Position numbers and translations under genes: made by a program. A stretch of 64,000 bases of DNA from Streptomyces lincolnensis (GTDB lineage: Bacteria > Actinomycetota > Actinomycetes > Streptomycetales > Streptomycetaceae): assembly GCF_001685355.1 (NCBI RefSeq), contig NZ_CP016438.1:3720001-3784000 (forward strand), given 5' to 3'. The notes below the pieces were generated by a model. It made no database searches. It was given only the letters and a program-made list of their open reading frames with translations, and was not told the DNA's origin. Positions 1-8,548 of the stretch are shown here, piece after piece. How positions within the stretch are numbered: the stretch's first letter is position 1; each line of letters opens with the position of its first letter.

Positions 1-2
1 GG

Positions 3-266
3 CTGGCCCTGCTGGTGTGCGCCCTGCGCGGACTGGTCCGGGTGCGGCGCGACGGGCCCGGCCTCGACTGCGCGCTCATCGCCTGCGGCCTGCTGACCTG
101 GCAGCTGACCGACTTCGCCTACGCCGACATCGGCGGCCCGTCCACCGTCCTGACGGCGGTGTCCTTCGGGCTGGTGGCGTGGTGGGCGCTGGTCGGGAGT
201 GGTGCCGTGCGGACGGGCGCCGAACATCCGGTGCTGGAACGCGCCGAGAGGGTCGCGGCGCGATGA
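3..266 (+). CDS. C-terminal end of a membrane protein, possibly polysaccharide polymerase (partial)
   Basis: The reading frame is open from the window edge and stops at 264-266, so only about 87 C-terminal residues are visible. They include two hydrophobic stretches (around CALIACGLLTW and LTAVSFGLVAWWALVG) and a short charged tail, consistent with the last membrane helices of a polytopic protein. The stop overlaps the start of the flippase gene in an ATGA, so the two are translationally coupled. Position at the head of a polysaccharide export and modification cluster suggests an O-antigen ligase/polymerase-like protein, but the diagnostic part lies outside the window. The function is an inference from context only. 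Confidence 0.6.
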   Translation: MALLVCALRGLVRVRRDGPGLDCALIACGLLTWQLTDFAYADIGGPSTVLTAVSFGLVAWWALVGSGAVRTGAEHPVLERAERVAAR

Positions 267-2050
267 CCGTGACACCGCCGCGGACACCGCAGGAGCTCCA
301 GGGCTCCGGAACACCGCCGAACGCACCCGCCGAGGAGGACTCCGGCCCGGCCGGGGACGCCGGGTCGCCCGCTCCCGTCGGCTCCCTGCCCTCCCCCGCA
401 CGCGAACCCGACCAGGGCCCGACGACCGCCCCGGCTCACCCGCCCCACCCCGAGCCGGGTACCGAACTCGCCCCCGTCTCCCGCGGGTTCCTCGCCAAGG
501 CCACCCTCGTCACCGCCGTCCTCTCCGTCGCCGGCGCGATGCTCGGCCTGGCGCGGGACCAGGCGCTGGCGCGGTTGTTCGGGGCCGGGAGCGAGACGGA
601 CGCCTTCCTGGTGGCGTGGACGGTGCCGGAGTTCGCGGCGACGCTGCTGATCGAGGACGGGATGGCCTTCGCGCTGGTCCCGGCGTTCAGCCTGGCGCTG
701 GCCCGTCGCGCGCAGGGTGCCCCCGGCGACCCGGTGCGCGCGCTGGTCGCCTCCACGCTCCCCCGGCTGGCGCTGGCGTTCGTCGCCGTGTCCGCGCTGA
801 TCGCCGGGACGGCCCCCTACCTGGTCGAGGCGCTCGCGCCGGGCCTGCCCGACCCCGCTCTCGCGGTGGACTGCACCCGGATCACCGCCCTGTGCGTCCT
901 GGGCTTCGGACTCGCCGGATACTCCAGCGCGGCGCTGCGGGCCCACCGGCGGTTCGTGGCACCGGCCGCGATCTACGTGGCGTACAACACCGGCATCATC
1001 ACCGCGATGTTCGTCCTCGGCGGGCAGTGGGGCGTGCGCTCGGCGGCCGTCGGGGTCGCGGTCGGCAGCGGACTCATGGTGGCGATCCAACTGCCGTCCG
1101 TCTGGCGGAGGTTGCGGCACAGGACGGCCGACCGGGACCCGGTCGCGGAGGACCCGCCGCAGGACGGCGGCCGCCGGACCGTGACGCTGGCCCTGGTGGC
1201 CACCGTCCTGCTCTTCGCGCTGTGCCGCCAGTCGCAGGTCCTCATCGAGCGCTTCCTCGCCTCCACGCTGCCCGCCGGGGCCATCTCGCACCTGAACTAC
1301 GCGCAGAAGGTCGCCCAGATCCCGATGACGCTGTCGCTGATGCTGTGCACGGTCACCTTCCCGGTGGTCGCGCGAGCACTGGCCGACGGCGACACCGAAC
1401 GGGCCCGCGACCGCGTGGAGCGGGACCTGGCACTGGCCGCGTGCCTGGTGCTGCTGGGCGCCGCCACGGTGATCGCCTGCGCCCCGCAGATCATCGAACT
1501 CCTCTTCCAGCGCGGCGCGTTCACGGCCGCGGACACGGCCGCCACCGCCAACGTCATGCGGGTGTACGCGCTCGGCCTGCTCGGCCAGACCCTGGTCGGC
1601 TGCCTGGTCCGCTCATACTTCTCGGCGGGCCGCCCGAGCTGGTACCCCCTCGCCACGATGGCCGTCGGCATCATCGCCACCTCCTGGATCGGCGCCTGGG
1701 CGGTGGGCCCGTGGGGGGTGTCCGGGATCGCCGCCGCGAACGCCGCCGGCATCACCGTCACGGCCGCCCTGCTGCTGTACGGCATGGGCCCGCGCAGTGT
1801 CCCGATCCGCACCCGGCGGGTCCTCGCCGAGCTGAGCAGGCCGCTGCGGGCGGCGGCGGTCGCCACGGTCGCGGGCGCCGTCGTGGCGAGCCGTGTCGAG
1901 TCCGCCGCGGCCTCCCTCGCGGCCGGCTCGGCGACGGTGACCGTCGTCTTCGTCCTGCTCGCCTGGTCCATGGGCGCCCAGGGTCTCCTCCCCGCACTCC
2001 GTTCCGTACGCACCGTCACACGAAGGCTCCGCCATGCCCGTCACCGCTGA
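263..2050 (+). CDS. MurJ/MviN-family lipid-linked oligosaccharide flippase
   Basis: A 595-residue polytopic membrane protein of the MOP superfamily (MurJ/MviN type), predicted to flip an undecaprenyl-linked glycan across the membrane. The ATG at 263 overlaps the previous stop and begins a Pro/Gly-rich cytoplasmic tail of about 75 residues. About 14 hydrophobic segments follow. The first (FLAKATLVTAVLSVAGAMLG) leads into LARDQALARLFGAG, which resembles the conserved amphipathic start of MurJ proteins. The MurJ-like family is certain enough. Because the gene is embedded in a glycosyltransferase/deacetylase cluster, an exopolysaccharide or wall-glycan substrate is likelier than essential lipid II, but this is inference. 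The 3' end overlaps the next gene by 17 bases. Confidence 0.85.
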   Translation: MTVTPPRTPQELQGSGTPPNAPAEEDSGPAGDAGSPAPVGSLPSPAREPDQGPTTAPAHPPHPEPGTELAPVSRGFLAKATLVTAVLSVAGAMLGLARDQALARLFGAGSETDAFLVAWTVPEFAATLLIEDGMAFALVPAFSLALARRAQGAPGDPVRALVASTLPRLALAFVAVSALIAGTAPYLVEALAPGLPDPALAVDCTRITALCVLGFGLAGYSSAALRAHRRFVAPAAIYVAYNTGIITAMFVLGGQWGVRSAAVGVAVGSGLMVAIQLPSVWRRLRHRTADRDPVAEDPPQDGGRRTVTLALVATVLLFALCRQSQVLIERFLASTLPAGAISHLNYAQKVAQIPMTLSLMLCTVTFPVVARALADGDTERARDRVERDLALAACLVLLGAATVIACAPQIIELLFQRGAFTAADTAATANVMRVYALGLLGQTLVGCLVRSYFSAGRPSWYPLATMAVGIIATSWIGAWAVGPWGVSGIAAANAAGITVTAALLLYGMGPRSVPIRTRRVLAELSRPLRAAAVATVAGAVVASRVESAAASLAAGSATVTVVFVLLAWSMGAQGLLPALRSVRTVTRRLRHARHR

Positions 2051-2786
2051 CACCCGCCCCCTGCCGAGAACCGGCCCGGTCCCCTGGGTGGCGATGTACC
2101 ACTCCGTGGGCGACCCCACGGACGACCCCTACCGCATCACGGTCACCCCGGAACGCCTGGACGCCCAGCTGCGCTGGCTGCGCGCGCGGGGCCTGACCGG
2201 TGTCTCCGTGGCCCGCCTGCTCGCCGCCCGCGCCCGGGGCGAGGGCCGGGGCCTGGTCGGGCTGACCTTCGACGACGGGTACGCCGACTTCGTCGAGCAC
2301 GCCCTGCCCGTCCTGGAGCGCCACGGCTGCGGCGCCACCCTCTTCGTCCTGCCCGGCCGGCTCGGCGGCGACAACGCCTGGGACCCGCTCGGCCCGCGCA
2401 AGCCATTGCTGACCGCCGACGGCATCCGGCGGGCGGCCGCCGCCGAGGGCGTGGAGATCGGCTCGCACGGACTGACCCACGTGGACCTGACGCAGGCCGA
2501 CGACACCCTGCTGAAGTCCGAGGTCGCCGAGAGCCGGGCCGTACTGGAGGAGTTGACCGGCCTCCCGGTCGAGGGCTTCTGCTACCCGTACGGCACCCTC
2601 GACCAGCGGGTCGTCGACGCCGTGCGCGAGGCCGGGTACGGCTACGCCTGCGCCATCGACCCGGGCCCGCTGAACGGCCCGCACGCCCTGCCCCGACTGC
2701 ACATCGGGCAGAACGACACCGCCGTACGCCTGCTGCTGAAGTACCGGCTGCACCGGCTGCGCCGCCGTCCCGTCGAGGGCGTGTGA
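2034..2786 (+). CDS. Polysaccharide deacetylase (NodB homology, CE4)
   Basis: A 250-residue carbohydrate esterase family 4 protein that should remove N- or O-acetyl groups from a glycan. The NodB motifs are visible: TFDDGY at residues 78-83 (catalytic base and metal-binding Asp) and SHGLTH at 144-149, supplying the two metal-binding His (145, 149). The later FCYPYG motif is also present. The N-terminus (WVAMYHSVGDP) matches the usual first strand, and no signal peptide is evident, so it may act on cytoplasmic lipid-linked precursors. It overlaps the flippase gene by 17 bases and is followed after one base by a glycosyltransferase, pointing to a shared polysaccharide pathway. Confidence 0.88.
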   Translation: MPVTADTRPLPRTGPVPWVAMYHSVGDPTDDPYRITVTPERLDAQLRWLRARGLTGVSVARLLAARARGEGRGLVGLTFDDGYADFVEHALPVLERHGCGATLFVLPGRLGGDNAWDPLGPRKPLLTADGIRRAAAAEGVEIGSHGLTHVDLTQADDTLLKSEVAESRAVLEELTGLPVEGFCYPYGTLDQRVVDAVREAGYGYACAIDPGPLNGPHALPRLHIGQNDTAVRLLLKYRLHRLRRRPVEGV

Positions 2787-2787
2787 C

Positions 2788-3939
2788 ATGAAGGCTCTCC
2801 ATGTCATCACCGGCCTCGGGGTCGGCGGCGCCGAGCAGCAACTGCGGCTGCTGCTGCGCCATCTGCCCGTGGACTGCGACGTCGTCACGCTCACCAACCC
2901 CGGCGCGGTGGCCGACGGGCTGGCCGCCGACGGGGTGCGGGTCACGCACCTCGGCATGGCCGGCAACCGCGACCTGGCCGCCCTGCCCCGCCTGGTCCGG
3001 CTGATCCGCGACGGCGGCTACGACCTCGTGCACACCCACCTGTACCGCGCCTGCGTCTACGGCCGGCTCGCCGCGCGGCTCGCGGGCGTCCGCGCGATCG
3101 TCGCCACCGAACACTCCCTGGGCGACTCCCAGATGGAGGGCCGGAAACTGACCGCGGGGGTCCGCGGGCTCTACCTGGCCAGCGAGCGCCTCGGCCGCGC
3201 CACGGTCGCCGTCTCCCCGACGGTCGCCGGCCGCCTGCGCCGCTGGGGCGTCCCGGCCCCCCGGATCCAGGTGGTGCCCAACGGCATCGACCTGGACCGC
3301 TTCCGCTTCGACCCGGCCCGGAGGCTGCGCACCCGCCGGCGGCTCGGGCTGCCGGAGACGGCGTACGTCGTCGGCGGCATCGGCCGGCTCACGCCGGGCA
3401 AGCACTTCGACGTGCTGATCCGGGCGCTGGCCCGGCTCTCCGACCAGTACTGGCTGGTGCTGGTCGGCGGCGGCCCGGAGGAGCACGCGCTGCGGCGCGT
3501 CGCGCGCGACGCCGGTGTCGCCGACCGGGTGCTGTTCACCGGCGAACGCCCCTACGTGTCCGACGGCTCCCCCGGCCCCGACCTGCCCTCCCTCACCGCC
3601 GCGATGGATCTGCTCGCCTCGCCGTGCCCCGAGGAGGCCTTCGGCCTGGCGGTGGTGGAGGCGCTGGCGTCCGGGCTGCCCGTGCGCTACGCCTCCTGCC
3701 CGGCGATCGAGGACCTGCCCTCCCAGGCCGCGCCCGCCGCGCGCCGCGTCCCGACCGGGGTCGACGCGTTCGCGCGGGCCGTCGCGGCGGCCCGCGCCGA
3801 GGGACCCGGCCCGCGCGCCGCGCCCGAGGCCGCCCACCACTACGACATCACCCGCAGCGCCGCCCGCCTCATGACCGTCTACGCGGCCGCGACGGCCGTC
3901 CCCGTGTCCCCGTCACCCCAGGGAGCAAGTGCCTCATGA
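2788..3939 (+). CDS. GT4-family glycosyltransferase
   Basis: A 383-residue GT-B fold glycosyltransferase. The N-terminal HVITGLGVGGAEQQL is the typical GT4 acceptor-domain start. The C-terminal EEAFGLAVVEALASGLPV (around residues 283-300) carries the E-x7-E nucleotide-sugar binding motif. It should add a sugar from a nucleotide donor to a lipid-linked or polymer acceptor at the inner face of the membrane. The donor cannot be read from sequence. It starts one base after the deacetylase stop and its own stop overlaps the next ATG (ATGA at 3936), so the cluster is a coupled operon. Confidence 0.88.
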   Translation: MKALHVITGLGVGGAEQQLRLLLRHLPVDCDVVTLTNPGAVADGLAADGVRVTHLGMAGNRDLAALPRLVRLIRDGGYDLVHTHLYRACVYGRLAARLAGVRAIVATEHSLGDSQMEGRKLTAGVRGLYLASERLGRATVAVSPTVAGRLRRWGVPAPRIQVVPNGIDLDRFRFDPARRLRTRRRLGLPETAYVVGGIGRLTPGKHFDVLIRALARLSDQYWLVLVGGGPEEHALRRVARDAGVADRVLFTGERPYVSDGSPGPDLPSLTAAMDLLASPCPEEAFGLAVVEALASGLPVRYASCPAIEDLPSQAAPAARRVPTGVDAFARAVAAARAEGPGPRAAPEAAHHYDITRSAARLMTVYAAATAVPVSPSPQGASAS

Positions 3940-4610
3940 CCCCCATGCCCGCCACGCCCGACCACCCGACCGGGCCCCGCCGCCGCCCCTCCGCCCTGGC
4001 CCGCGCCAAGGCCCTCCCGCCCTGGTCCCTGATCGCCGCGGGCGCCGTCGCGGGCGGCCTGATCGGCGGTGTGTACGGCCTGGCCAAGCCGCCCGCGTAC
4101 ACCGCCACCGCCTATGTCGTCGCCGTCCCGACGGCGAAGTCCGACCCGGCGGCCGCGCTCGGCTTCGCCACGGCGTACGGCCGGGTCGCGACCCAGCTCG
4201 CGGTGCTGGGCGACGCGCAGGTCTGGGCGGGCGTACCGGCGAAGACCCTCAAGTCCGGTGTGCGGACGGCGACCTCGCCGGACGCGCCGATGGTCGCGAT
4301 CACCGCCACCTCCGCGCACCCCGACCTCGCCGCCGACATGGCCAACGCCGTCTCGCGCGCCCTGACCCGGCACGCCAACGACACCAAGGACGACACCAAC
4401 GTCGTCCTCCAGCAGTTCGCCCGCGCCACGAAGCCCACCGAGCCGTCCTCGGCGTCCCCGGCGGTGACGGGCCTGGTCGGTGCCAGCGCGGGCGGTCTGC
4501 TGGGCGGGCTGGCGCTGCTGGTGCGGCCCCGGCGCGGCACGGGCGAGCCGGACCGCCCGGCCGCCGTGCCCGGACCCGCCCCCGCCGCCGACGTCCACGG
4601 ACAGCTGTGA
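3936..4610 (+). CDS. Wzz/YveK-like polysaccharide chain-length determinant
   Basis: A 224-residue membrane protein with the two-helix layout of chain-length regulators. There is one hydrophobic segment near residues 31-50 (SLIAAGAVAGGLIGGVYGLA), an extracytoplasmic middle domain, and a second segment near 180-200 (VTGLVGASAGGLLGGLALLV) ending in a basic tail. No BY-kinase domain follows, so any kinase partner would be a separate protein. The ATG overlaps the glycosyltransferase stop, and the GTG of the next gene overlaps its stop. Assignment rests on topology, size and neighbours more than on motif matches. Confidence 0.65.
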   Translation: MTPMPATPDHPTGPRRRPSALARAKALPPWSLIAAGAVAGGLIGGVYGLAKPPAYTATAYVVAVPTAKSDPAAALGFATAYGRVATQLAVLGDAQVWAGVPAKTLKSGVRTATSPDAPMVAITATSAHPDLAADMANAVSRALTRHANDTKDDTNVVLQQFARATKPTEPSSASPAVTGLVGASAGGLLGGLALLVRPRRGTGEPDRPAAVPGPAPAADVHGQL

Positions 4611-5758
4611 AAGCCACGTACGCGCCCGCCCCCACGACCACCCTCACCACGGAACTCGTCACCGACGAGCAGACCTTCGCCGAACTCGCCCCGCAGTGGG
4701 CCCGGTTGTACCGCCGCTGCGCGTCCGCGACCCCCTTCCAGAGCCACTCCTGGCTGCACTCCTGGTGGCAGTCGTACGGCAGGCCCGGGCGGCTGCGGGT
4801 GGTGCTGGCGCGGGACGGCGACGAGCTGGTCGCGGCGGCCCCGCTGATGCGCGTCGGCCGCCCGGTCCCCGCGCTGGTCCCGCTCGGCGGGGCGATCTCC
4901 GACTACGGCGACGTCCTGCTCGACGACGAGCGCGGCGAGGAGGGGGTGGCCGCGCTCGCCGAGGGCCTCGCCCCGGCCGCCCGCACCGCCCTGATCGACT
5001 TCCGCGAAGTTCGCCCGGGCGGCGCGGCCGAGCGGATCTACGACCACTGGAGCGGGCCCCGGCGCCGGGTGGACGACTCGCTGTGCCTGGAGCTGCCGGC
5101 CCTGCCCATGGCCGAGCTGATCACACGGCTGCCGTCGGCGAAGACCCAGCAGCGGGCCCGCGCCAAGCTCCGCAGGCTGACCGCGCTCGGCATCGAGCGT
5201 CATGTCGTGGGCCCCGACGAGGTGGAGTCCGCGCTGCGGCGGCTGATCGATCTGCACCAACTCCAGTGGCAGGGCCGGAAGGTGACGTCCGAGCATCTGC
5301 GGCCGCGGTTCCGCGACCACCTGGTGCGCTCGGTCGGGCCGATGGTCCACTCCGGGGACGCGGTGGTCACCGAGTTCCGCCTGGACGGCGACGTGGTCGC
5401 CGTGGACCTGACCCTGCTGTCGCGGCGGCTGTCGGGCGGCTATCTCTACGGCGCCCATCCGCGGCTGCGCGAACGCAAGGCGGACGTGGCGGTGATGCTG
5501 CTCGACGCGTGCGTCCGGCACCTCGGGGACGGCGGCCCCGGCACGCTCAGCCTGCTGCGGGGCAACGAGCCGTACAAGCACCACTGGCGCCCCGAACCGG
5601 TCGTCAACCAACGGCTGCTGCTGGCCCGGCCGCACACCGCCCCGCTGCTCACCGCGGTCGTCTGCGACGTCGCCGCGCGACGGCGGGGCAAGGAGCTGCT
5701 GCTGCGCTGGCGGAACAGGCACGAGGGGAAGGAACGTGCCGGTGGCGGCAGGTCCTGA
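4607..5758 (+). CDS. BioF2/CelD-type GNAT-fold acyltransferase
   Basis: A 383-residue protein resembling the acetyltransferase type linked to bacterial cellulose and exopolysaccharide loci (BioF2-like/CelD, Acetyltransf_6). Visible landmarks are FQSHSWLHSWWQSYG near the N-terminus, LVAAAPLMRVGR, and the later SGGYLYGAHPRLRERKADVAVMLLDACVRHLGDGG block that forms the acyl-CoA fold. The start is the GTG at 4607, which overlaps the preceding stop as GTGA; longer upstream versions run through the previous gene. It probably acylates a sugar of the polymer made by this operon and is the last plus-strand gene of the cluster. Confidence 0.75.
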   Translation: MKATYAPAPTTTLTTELVTDEQTFAELAPQWARLYRRCASATPFQSHSWLHSWWQSYGRPGRLRVVLARDGDELVAAAPLMRVGRPVPALVPLGGAISDYGDVLLDDERGEEGVAALAEGLAPAARTALIDFREVRPGGAAERIYDHWSGPRRRVDDSLCLELPALPMAELITRLPSAKTQQRARAKLRRLTALGIERHVVGPDEVESALRRLIDLHQLQWQGRKVTSEHLRPRFRDHLVRSVGPMVHSGDAVVTEFRLDGDVVAVDLTLLSRRLSGGYLYGAHPRLRERKADVAVMLLDACVRHLGDGGPGTLSLLRGNEPYKHHWRPEPVVNQRLLLARPHTAPLLTAVVCDVAARRRGKELLLRWRNRHEGKERAGGGRS

Positions 5759-5807
5759 GGGGGCCTGCCGCCACCGGGCGGTACCGACGGGTCGGCTACC
5801 GGGTGCG

Positions 5808-7022
5808 CTACCGGTTGCGCGAGAACCAGTCGAAGCGCAGGCACAGCTTCCCGCCGAGCCAGTACTCGACCCAGTCACCCAGGTCCAGCGGCGAGCACGC
5901 GGGCGGGGTCACCGGCGTGGGCGGATCGGTCGGCGTGGTGGGTCCGGTGGGCTTGGTCGGCTCCGGAGCCGGGTCGGTGCGGCCGAAGAGGACGGACCGG
6001 TAGACCTCGGACGCCTTCGGGTTGTTCCCGCACTGCCAGACACCGTGCGGGCAGTAGTCGGTCAGCGTGTTGTACACCGGCTTGTGCTCGTCCATCCAGG
6101 CCAGCATCCGCCGCATGTACTCGGGGTTGTCGCCGTTGCGGAACAGGCCCCATTCCGGATACGAGATGGGTTTGCCGTGGGCCTTGGCGAAGTCCACGTG
6201 TTCCTGGAGGCCGTAGGGCTCCTTGATCTGTTCGTCGAACGACAGGCCGGTCGGCTGGTCGTAAGAATCCATGCCGATGATGTCGACGGTGTCGTCGCCC
6301 GGATAGCACTGCGTCCACGGAACGGCGTCGCGGCCGCGGGTCGGGGTGAAGTCGAAGGTGAATTTCTGGCCCGGCACCGCGCGCATGGTCGTGACGATCC
6401 GGTTCCAGTACTTCTTCCAGGAATCCGGGTCGGGGCCGCAGCGGTGGGTGTAGGTGATGCCGTTCATCTCCCAGCCGAGCACGATCACCGTGTCCGGGAC
6501 CTTCAGCTCGACCAGGCGTTCGGCGAGGGCACGGAAGTGGTGGTCGAACTCGCCCGCGGCGCCCCGGCGGAGCAGCATGCGGACCTGGGCGTCGGAGACG
6601 TTCTCCTCGTTGCGCTCCATCATGGGGACGTTCAGGACGAGCATCCGGTCGGCCTTCTCGGTGCGCCAGTCCGCCCAGACGTCGAGGAAGCCGGGGGCGC
6701 CCTCGATGTTGCTCCAGCGGTCGCCGGGCAGATAGGTGTGGCCGACGCGCAGTTCGGCCCCGCCCAGCCACTGGCTGAGCTCGGCGATCCTGGCCACGCC
6801 GCGGGCGCCGTAGTCGAGGTAGGCGCCGAAGGCGGGACCGTCGGCCTTGGGCCTGTCCGGTTCCGGGACGGCGGGTGTCGTCGGAGCGGGAGGATCGGCG
6901 GCCCGCGCCGCCCCCGCGCCCGCGGCGAATCCAGGTCCGGACGCCAGTACCGCCGTCGCGGCGACCGTCGCCGCCACGAAGGCCAGCCGTCCGCGCCGGG
7001 TCCGTCGTTGCTGTGGGGCCAT
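5808..7022 (-). CDS. Secreted GH26-like glycoside hydrolase
   Basis: A 404-residue exported protein. The start chosen is the ATG at 7022, preceded by AGGAG at good spacing; an in-frame codon at 7040 has no such site. Residues 1-35 form a twin-arginine-like or Sec signal (RRTRRGRLAFVAATVAATAVLA), then a Pro-rich linker. The (beta/alpha)8 domain runs about 63-345. GWEMNG (E185) and SYPEWG (E290) fit the acid/base and nucleophile of clan GH-A, GH26 or its lichenan/mannan-like relatives. A Pro/Thr linker and a 35-residue cysteine-containing tail end the protein. It converges on the polysaccharide operon and may trim or release that polymer. Substrate unknown. Confidence 0.72.
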   Translation of the reverse strand: MAPQQRRTRRGRLAFVAATVAATAVLASGPGFAAGAGAARAADPPAPTTPAVPEPDRPKADGPAFGAYLDYGARGVARIAELSQWLGGAELRVGHTYLPGDRWSNIEGAPGFLDVWADWRTEKADRMLVLNVPMMERNEENVSDAQVRMLLRRGAAGEFDHHFRALAERLVELKVPDTVIVLGWEMNGITYTHRCGPDPDSWKKYWNRIVTTMRAVPGQKFTFDFTPTRGRDAVPWTQCYPGDDTVDIIGMDSYDQPTGLSFDEQIKEPYGLQEHVDFAKAHGKPISYPEWGLFRNGDNPEYMRRMLAWMDEHKPVYNTLTDYCPHGVWQCGNNPKASEVYRSVLFGRTDPAPEPTKPTGPTTPTDPPTPVTPPACSPLDLGDWVEYWLGGKLCLRFDWFSRNR

Positions 7023-7069
7023 GCCTGCTCCTTTCTCCACGCTCGTCTCCGCTCTCGTGCGTCCTGTTT

Positions 7070-7125
7070 CTCGGTTTCTGACGCTCGGTTACCGAAGCTC
7101 GGTTACTGACACTCAGTCATATGAA
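7070..7125. repeat. Four 14-bp tandem repeats in a divergent promoter
   Basis: Four head-to-tail 14-base units begin at 7070, 7084, 7098 and 7112. The first three follow CTCGGTTaCtGAcg closely and the fourth is degenerate. They lie between the divergent starts of the GH26-like hydrolase (7022) and the ATP-grasp gene (7206). Regular spacing in a promoter suggests an array of regulator sites, though slippage is an alternative. Confidence 0.6.
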
Positions 7126-7205
7126 CTGGAATTACGCCACCGCCGTTACGGCTTTCGAGTGTCCCGATAGCCCGGACCGGTGAACCCGACCCGAAGGAAA
7201 AGCCC

Positions 7206-8483
7206 GTGTCGCTGTTCGACACCCGAGTCCCCGCCGTTCTGCTGCGGATCGACCGCAATCCCTTTCACCACGGCACGCTGGGCGCCGTGCGCTCACTCGG
7301 CCGCGCGGGCGTCGACGTACACCTGGTCGCCGACTGCGCGGGAAGCCCGGTCCGTACCTCCCGATTCCTGCGGCAACTTCACCTCCCGCCGTCGCCCGGC
7401 GCCTCCCCCGCCGAGATCGCCCTGACGCTGCGCGGGGTGGCCGCCCGGGTCGCCCGGCCCGCCGTGCTGATCCCGATGGACGACGCGAGCGCGGTGGCGG
7501 TGGAGCGGCTGGGCGCGGATCTCGCCCCCGCCTATCTGCTGCCGCGGCAGCCCGCGGGCGTGTCGGAGCGGGTGGCCGACAAGGCGGAACTGGCCCGGCT
7601 GTGCGCGGCGGCGGGCGTCCCGCATCCGGAGACGGTCGTCCCGGGCAGCGCGGGCGAGGCCGCTGCCGCCGCCTGGCGGCTGGGGCTGCCGGTGGTGGCG
7701 AAGTGGAGCCGCCCCTGGCTGCTCCCGGCGGGCGGCGGTCTGCGCAGCACGGTCGTGGTGCGCTCCACACGGGAGGCGCGCGAGCTGTATCTGCGGGCCG
7801 AGGAGGCGGGCAGCCCGCTGCTGCTCCAGGCGTTCCTGCCGCCGGGACCGAACCGCGACTGGTTCTTCCACGGATACGCCGACCGCGGCGGGGCGGTGCG
7901 GGGCGGCTCCGGGGTGAAGGAACGGTCCTGGCCGCGCAGCGCCGGTCTGACCGCGGTGGGCCGCTGGATGCCGAATCCCCGGGTGCGGGCCCATGCCGAG
8001 CGGCTCATCGGCGAGCTGGGCTACCGGGGCATCCTCGACCTGGACTTCCGCCGCTGCGGCACGACCGGCGGCTACCACCTGCTCGACTTCAACCCGCGGC
8101 CCGGCGCGCAGTTCCGGCTCTTCACCGACGGCGCGGGCCTGGACGTCGTACGGGCGCTGCACCTGGACCTGACCCACCGGGCGCTGCCGGACGGGGAGGC
8201 GCTGCCCGGGCGGTCGTTCGTCGTGGAGAACTACGCGCCGCTCACCGCGCTGCGGCCCGCCCGGGCCGGCCGCGAACTCGCCTGGTACGCCGGGGACGAC
8301 CGCGGGCCGGGCTGGGCTATGTGGGGCCTGTGGGCCCGCCACGTCACCCGCCGCCTCCGGGAGCGCCTGCACCGCCTGTGCACCCGTCGCACCGATCCGG
8401 CGCACATCCGGCGGGCGTCCGTCCCGGCCCCGTCACCCGCCGTGGCCGGACTGCCCGACGACGAGAAGGCGGGCAGCCGCTGA
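7206..8483 (+). CDS. ATP-grasp domain protein
   Basis: A 425-residue protein starting at GTG 7206 behind GAAGGAAAA. After an N-terminal Rossmann-like segment (AVLLRIDRNPFHHGTLGAVRSLGRAGVDVHLV) comes an ATP-grasp fold with GLPVVAKWSRP (ATP-binding lysine), EAGSPLLLQAFLPPG, and the metal/ATP segment GILDLDFR...LLDFNPRPGAQ. ATP-grasp enzymes join a carboxylate to an amine or thiol via an acyl phosphate. The arrangement resembles carboxylate-amine ligases of the D-aspartate ligase/carbamoyl-phosphate synthase-like group found in surface-glycan clusters. The substrates cannot be named. It is divergent from the hydrolase and ends at a strong terminator. Confidence 0.72.
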   Translation: MSLFDTRVPAVLLRIDRNPFHHGTLGAVRSLGRAGVDVHLVADCAGSPVRTSRFLRQLHLPPSPGASPAEIALTLRGVAARVARPAVLIPMDDASAVAVERLGADLAPAYLLPRQPAGVSERVADKAELARLCAAAGVPHPETVVPGSAGEAAAAAWRLGLPVVAKWSRPWLLPAGGGLRSTVVVRSTREARELYLRAEEAGSPLLLQAFLPPGPNRDWFFHGYADRGGAVRGGSGVKERSWPRSAGLTAVGRWMPNPRVRAHAERLIGELGYRGILDLDFRRCGTTGGYHLLDFNPRPGAQFRLFTDGAGLDVVRALHLDLTHRALPDGEALPGRSFVVENYAPLTALRPARAGRELAWYAGDDRGPGWAMWGLWARHVTRRLRERLHRLCTRRTDPAHIRRASVPAPSPAVAGLPDDEKAGSR

Positions 8484-8490
8484 CATGACG

Positions 8491-8521
8491 CGGGTGCCGG
8501 ACCCGAACGGTCCGGCACCCG
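8491..8521. terminator. Bidirectional terminator between ATP-grasp gene and long chaplin
   Basis: A perfect 13-bp inverted repeat (CGGGTGCCGGACC ... GGTCCGGCACCCG) with a 5-base loop sits between the convergent 3' ends at 8483 and 8549. Confidence 0.85.
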
Positions 8522-8548
8522 GTGCGCCACCTCACAGGTACTCGGGTA

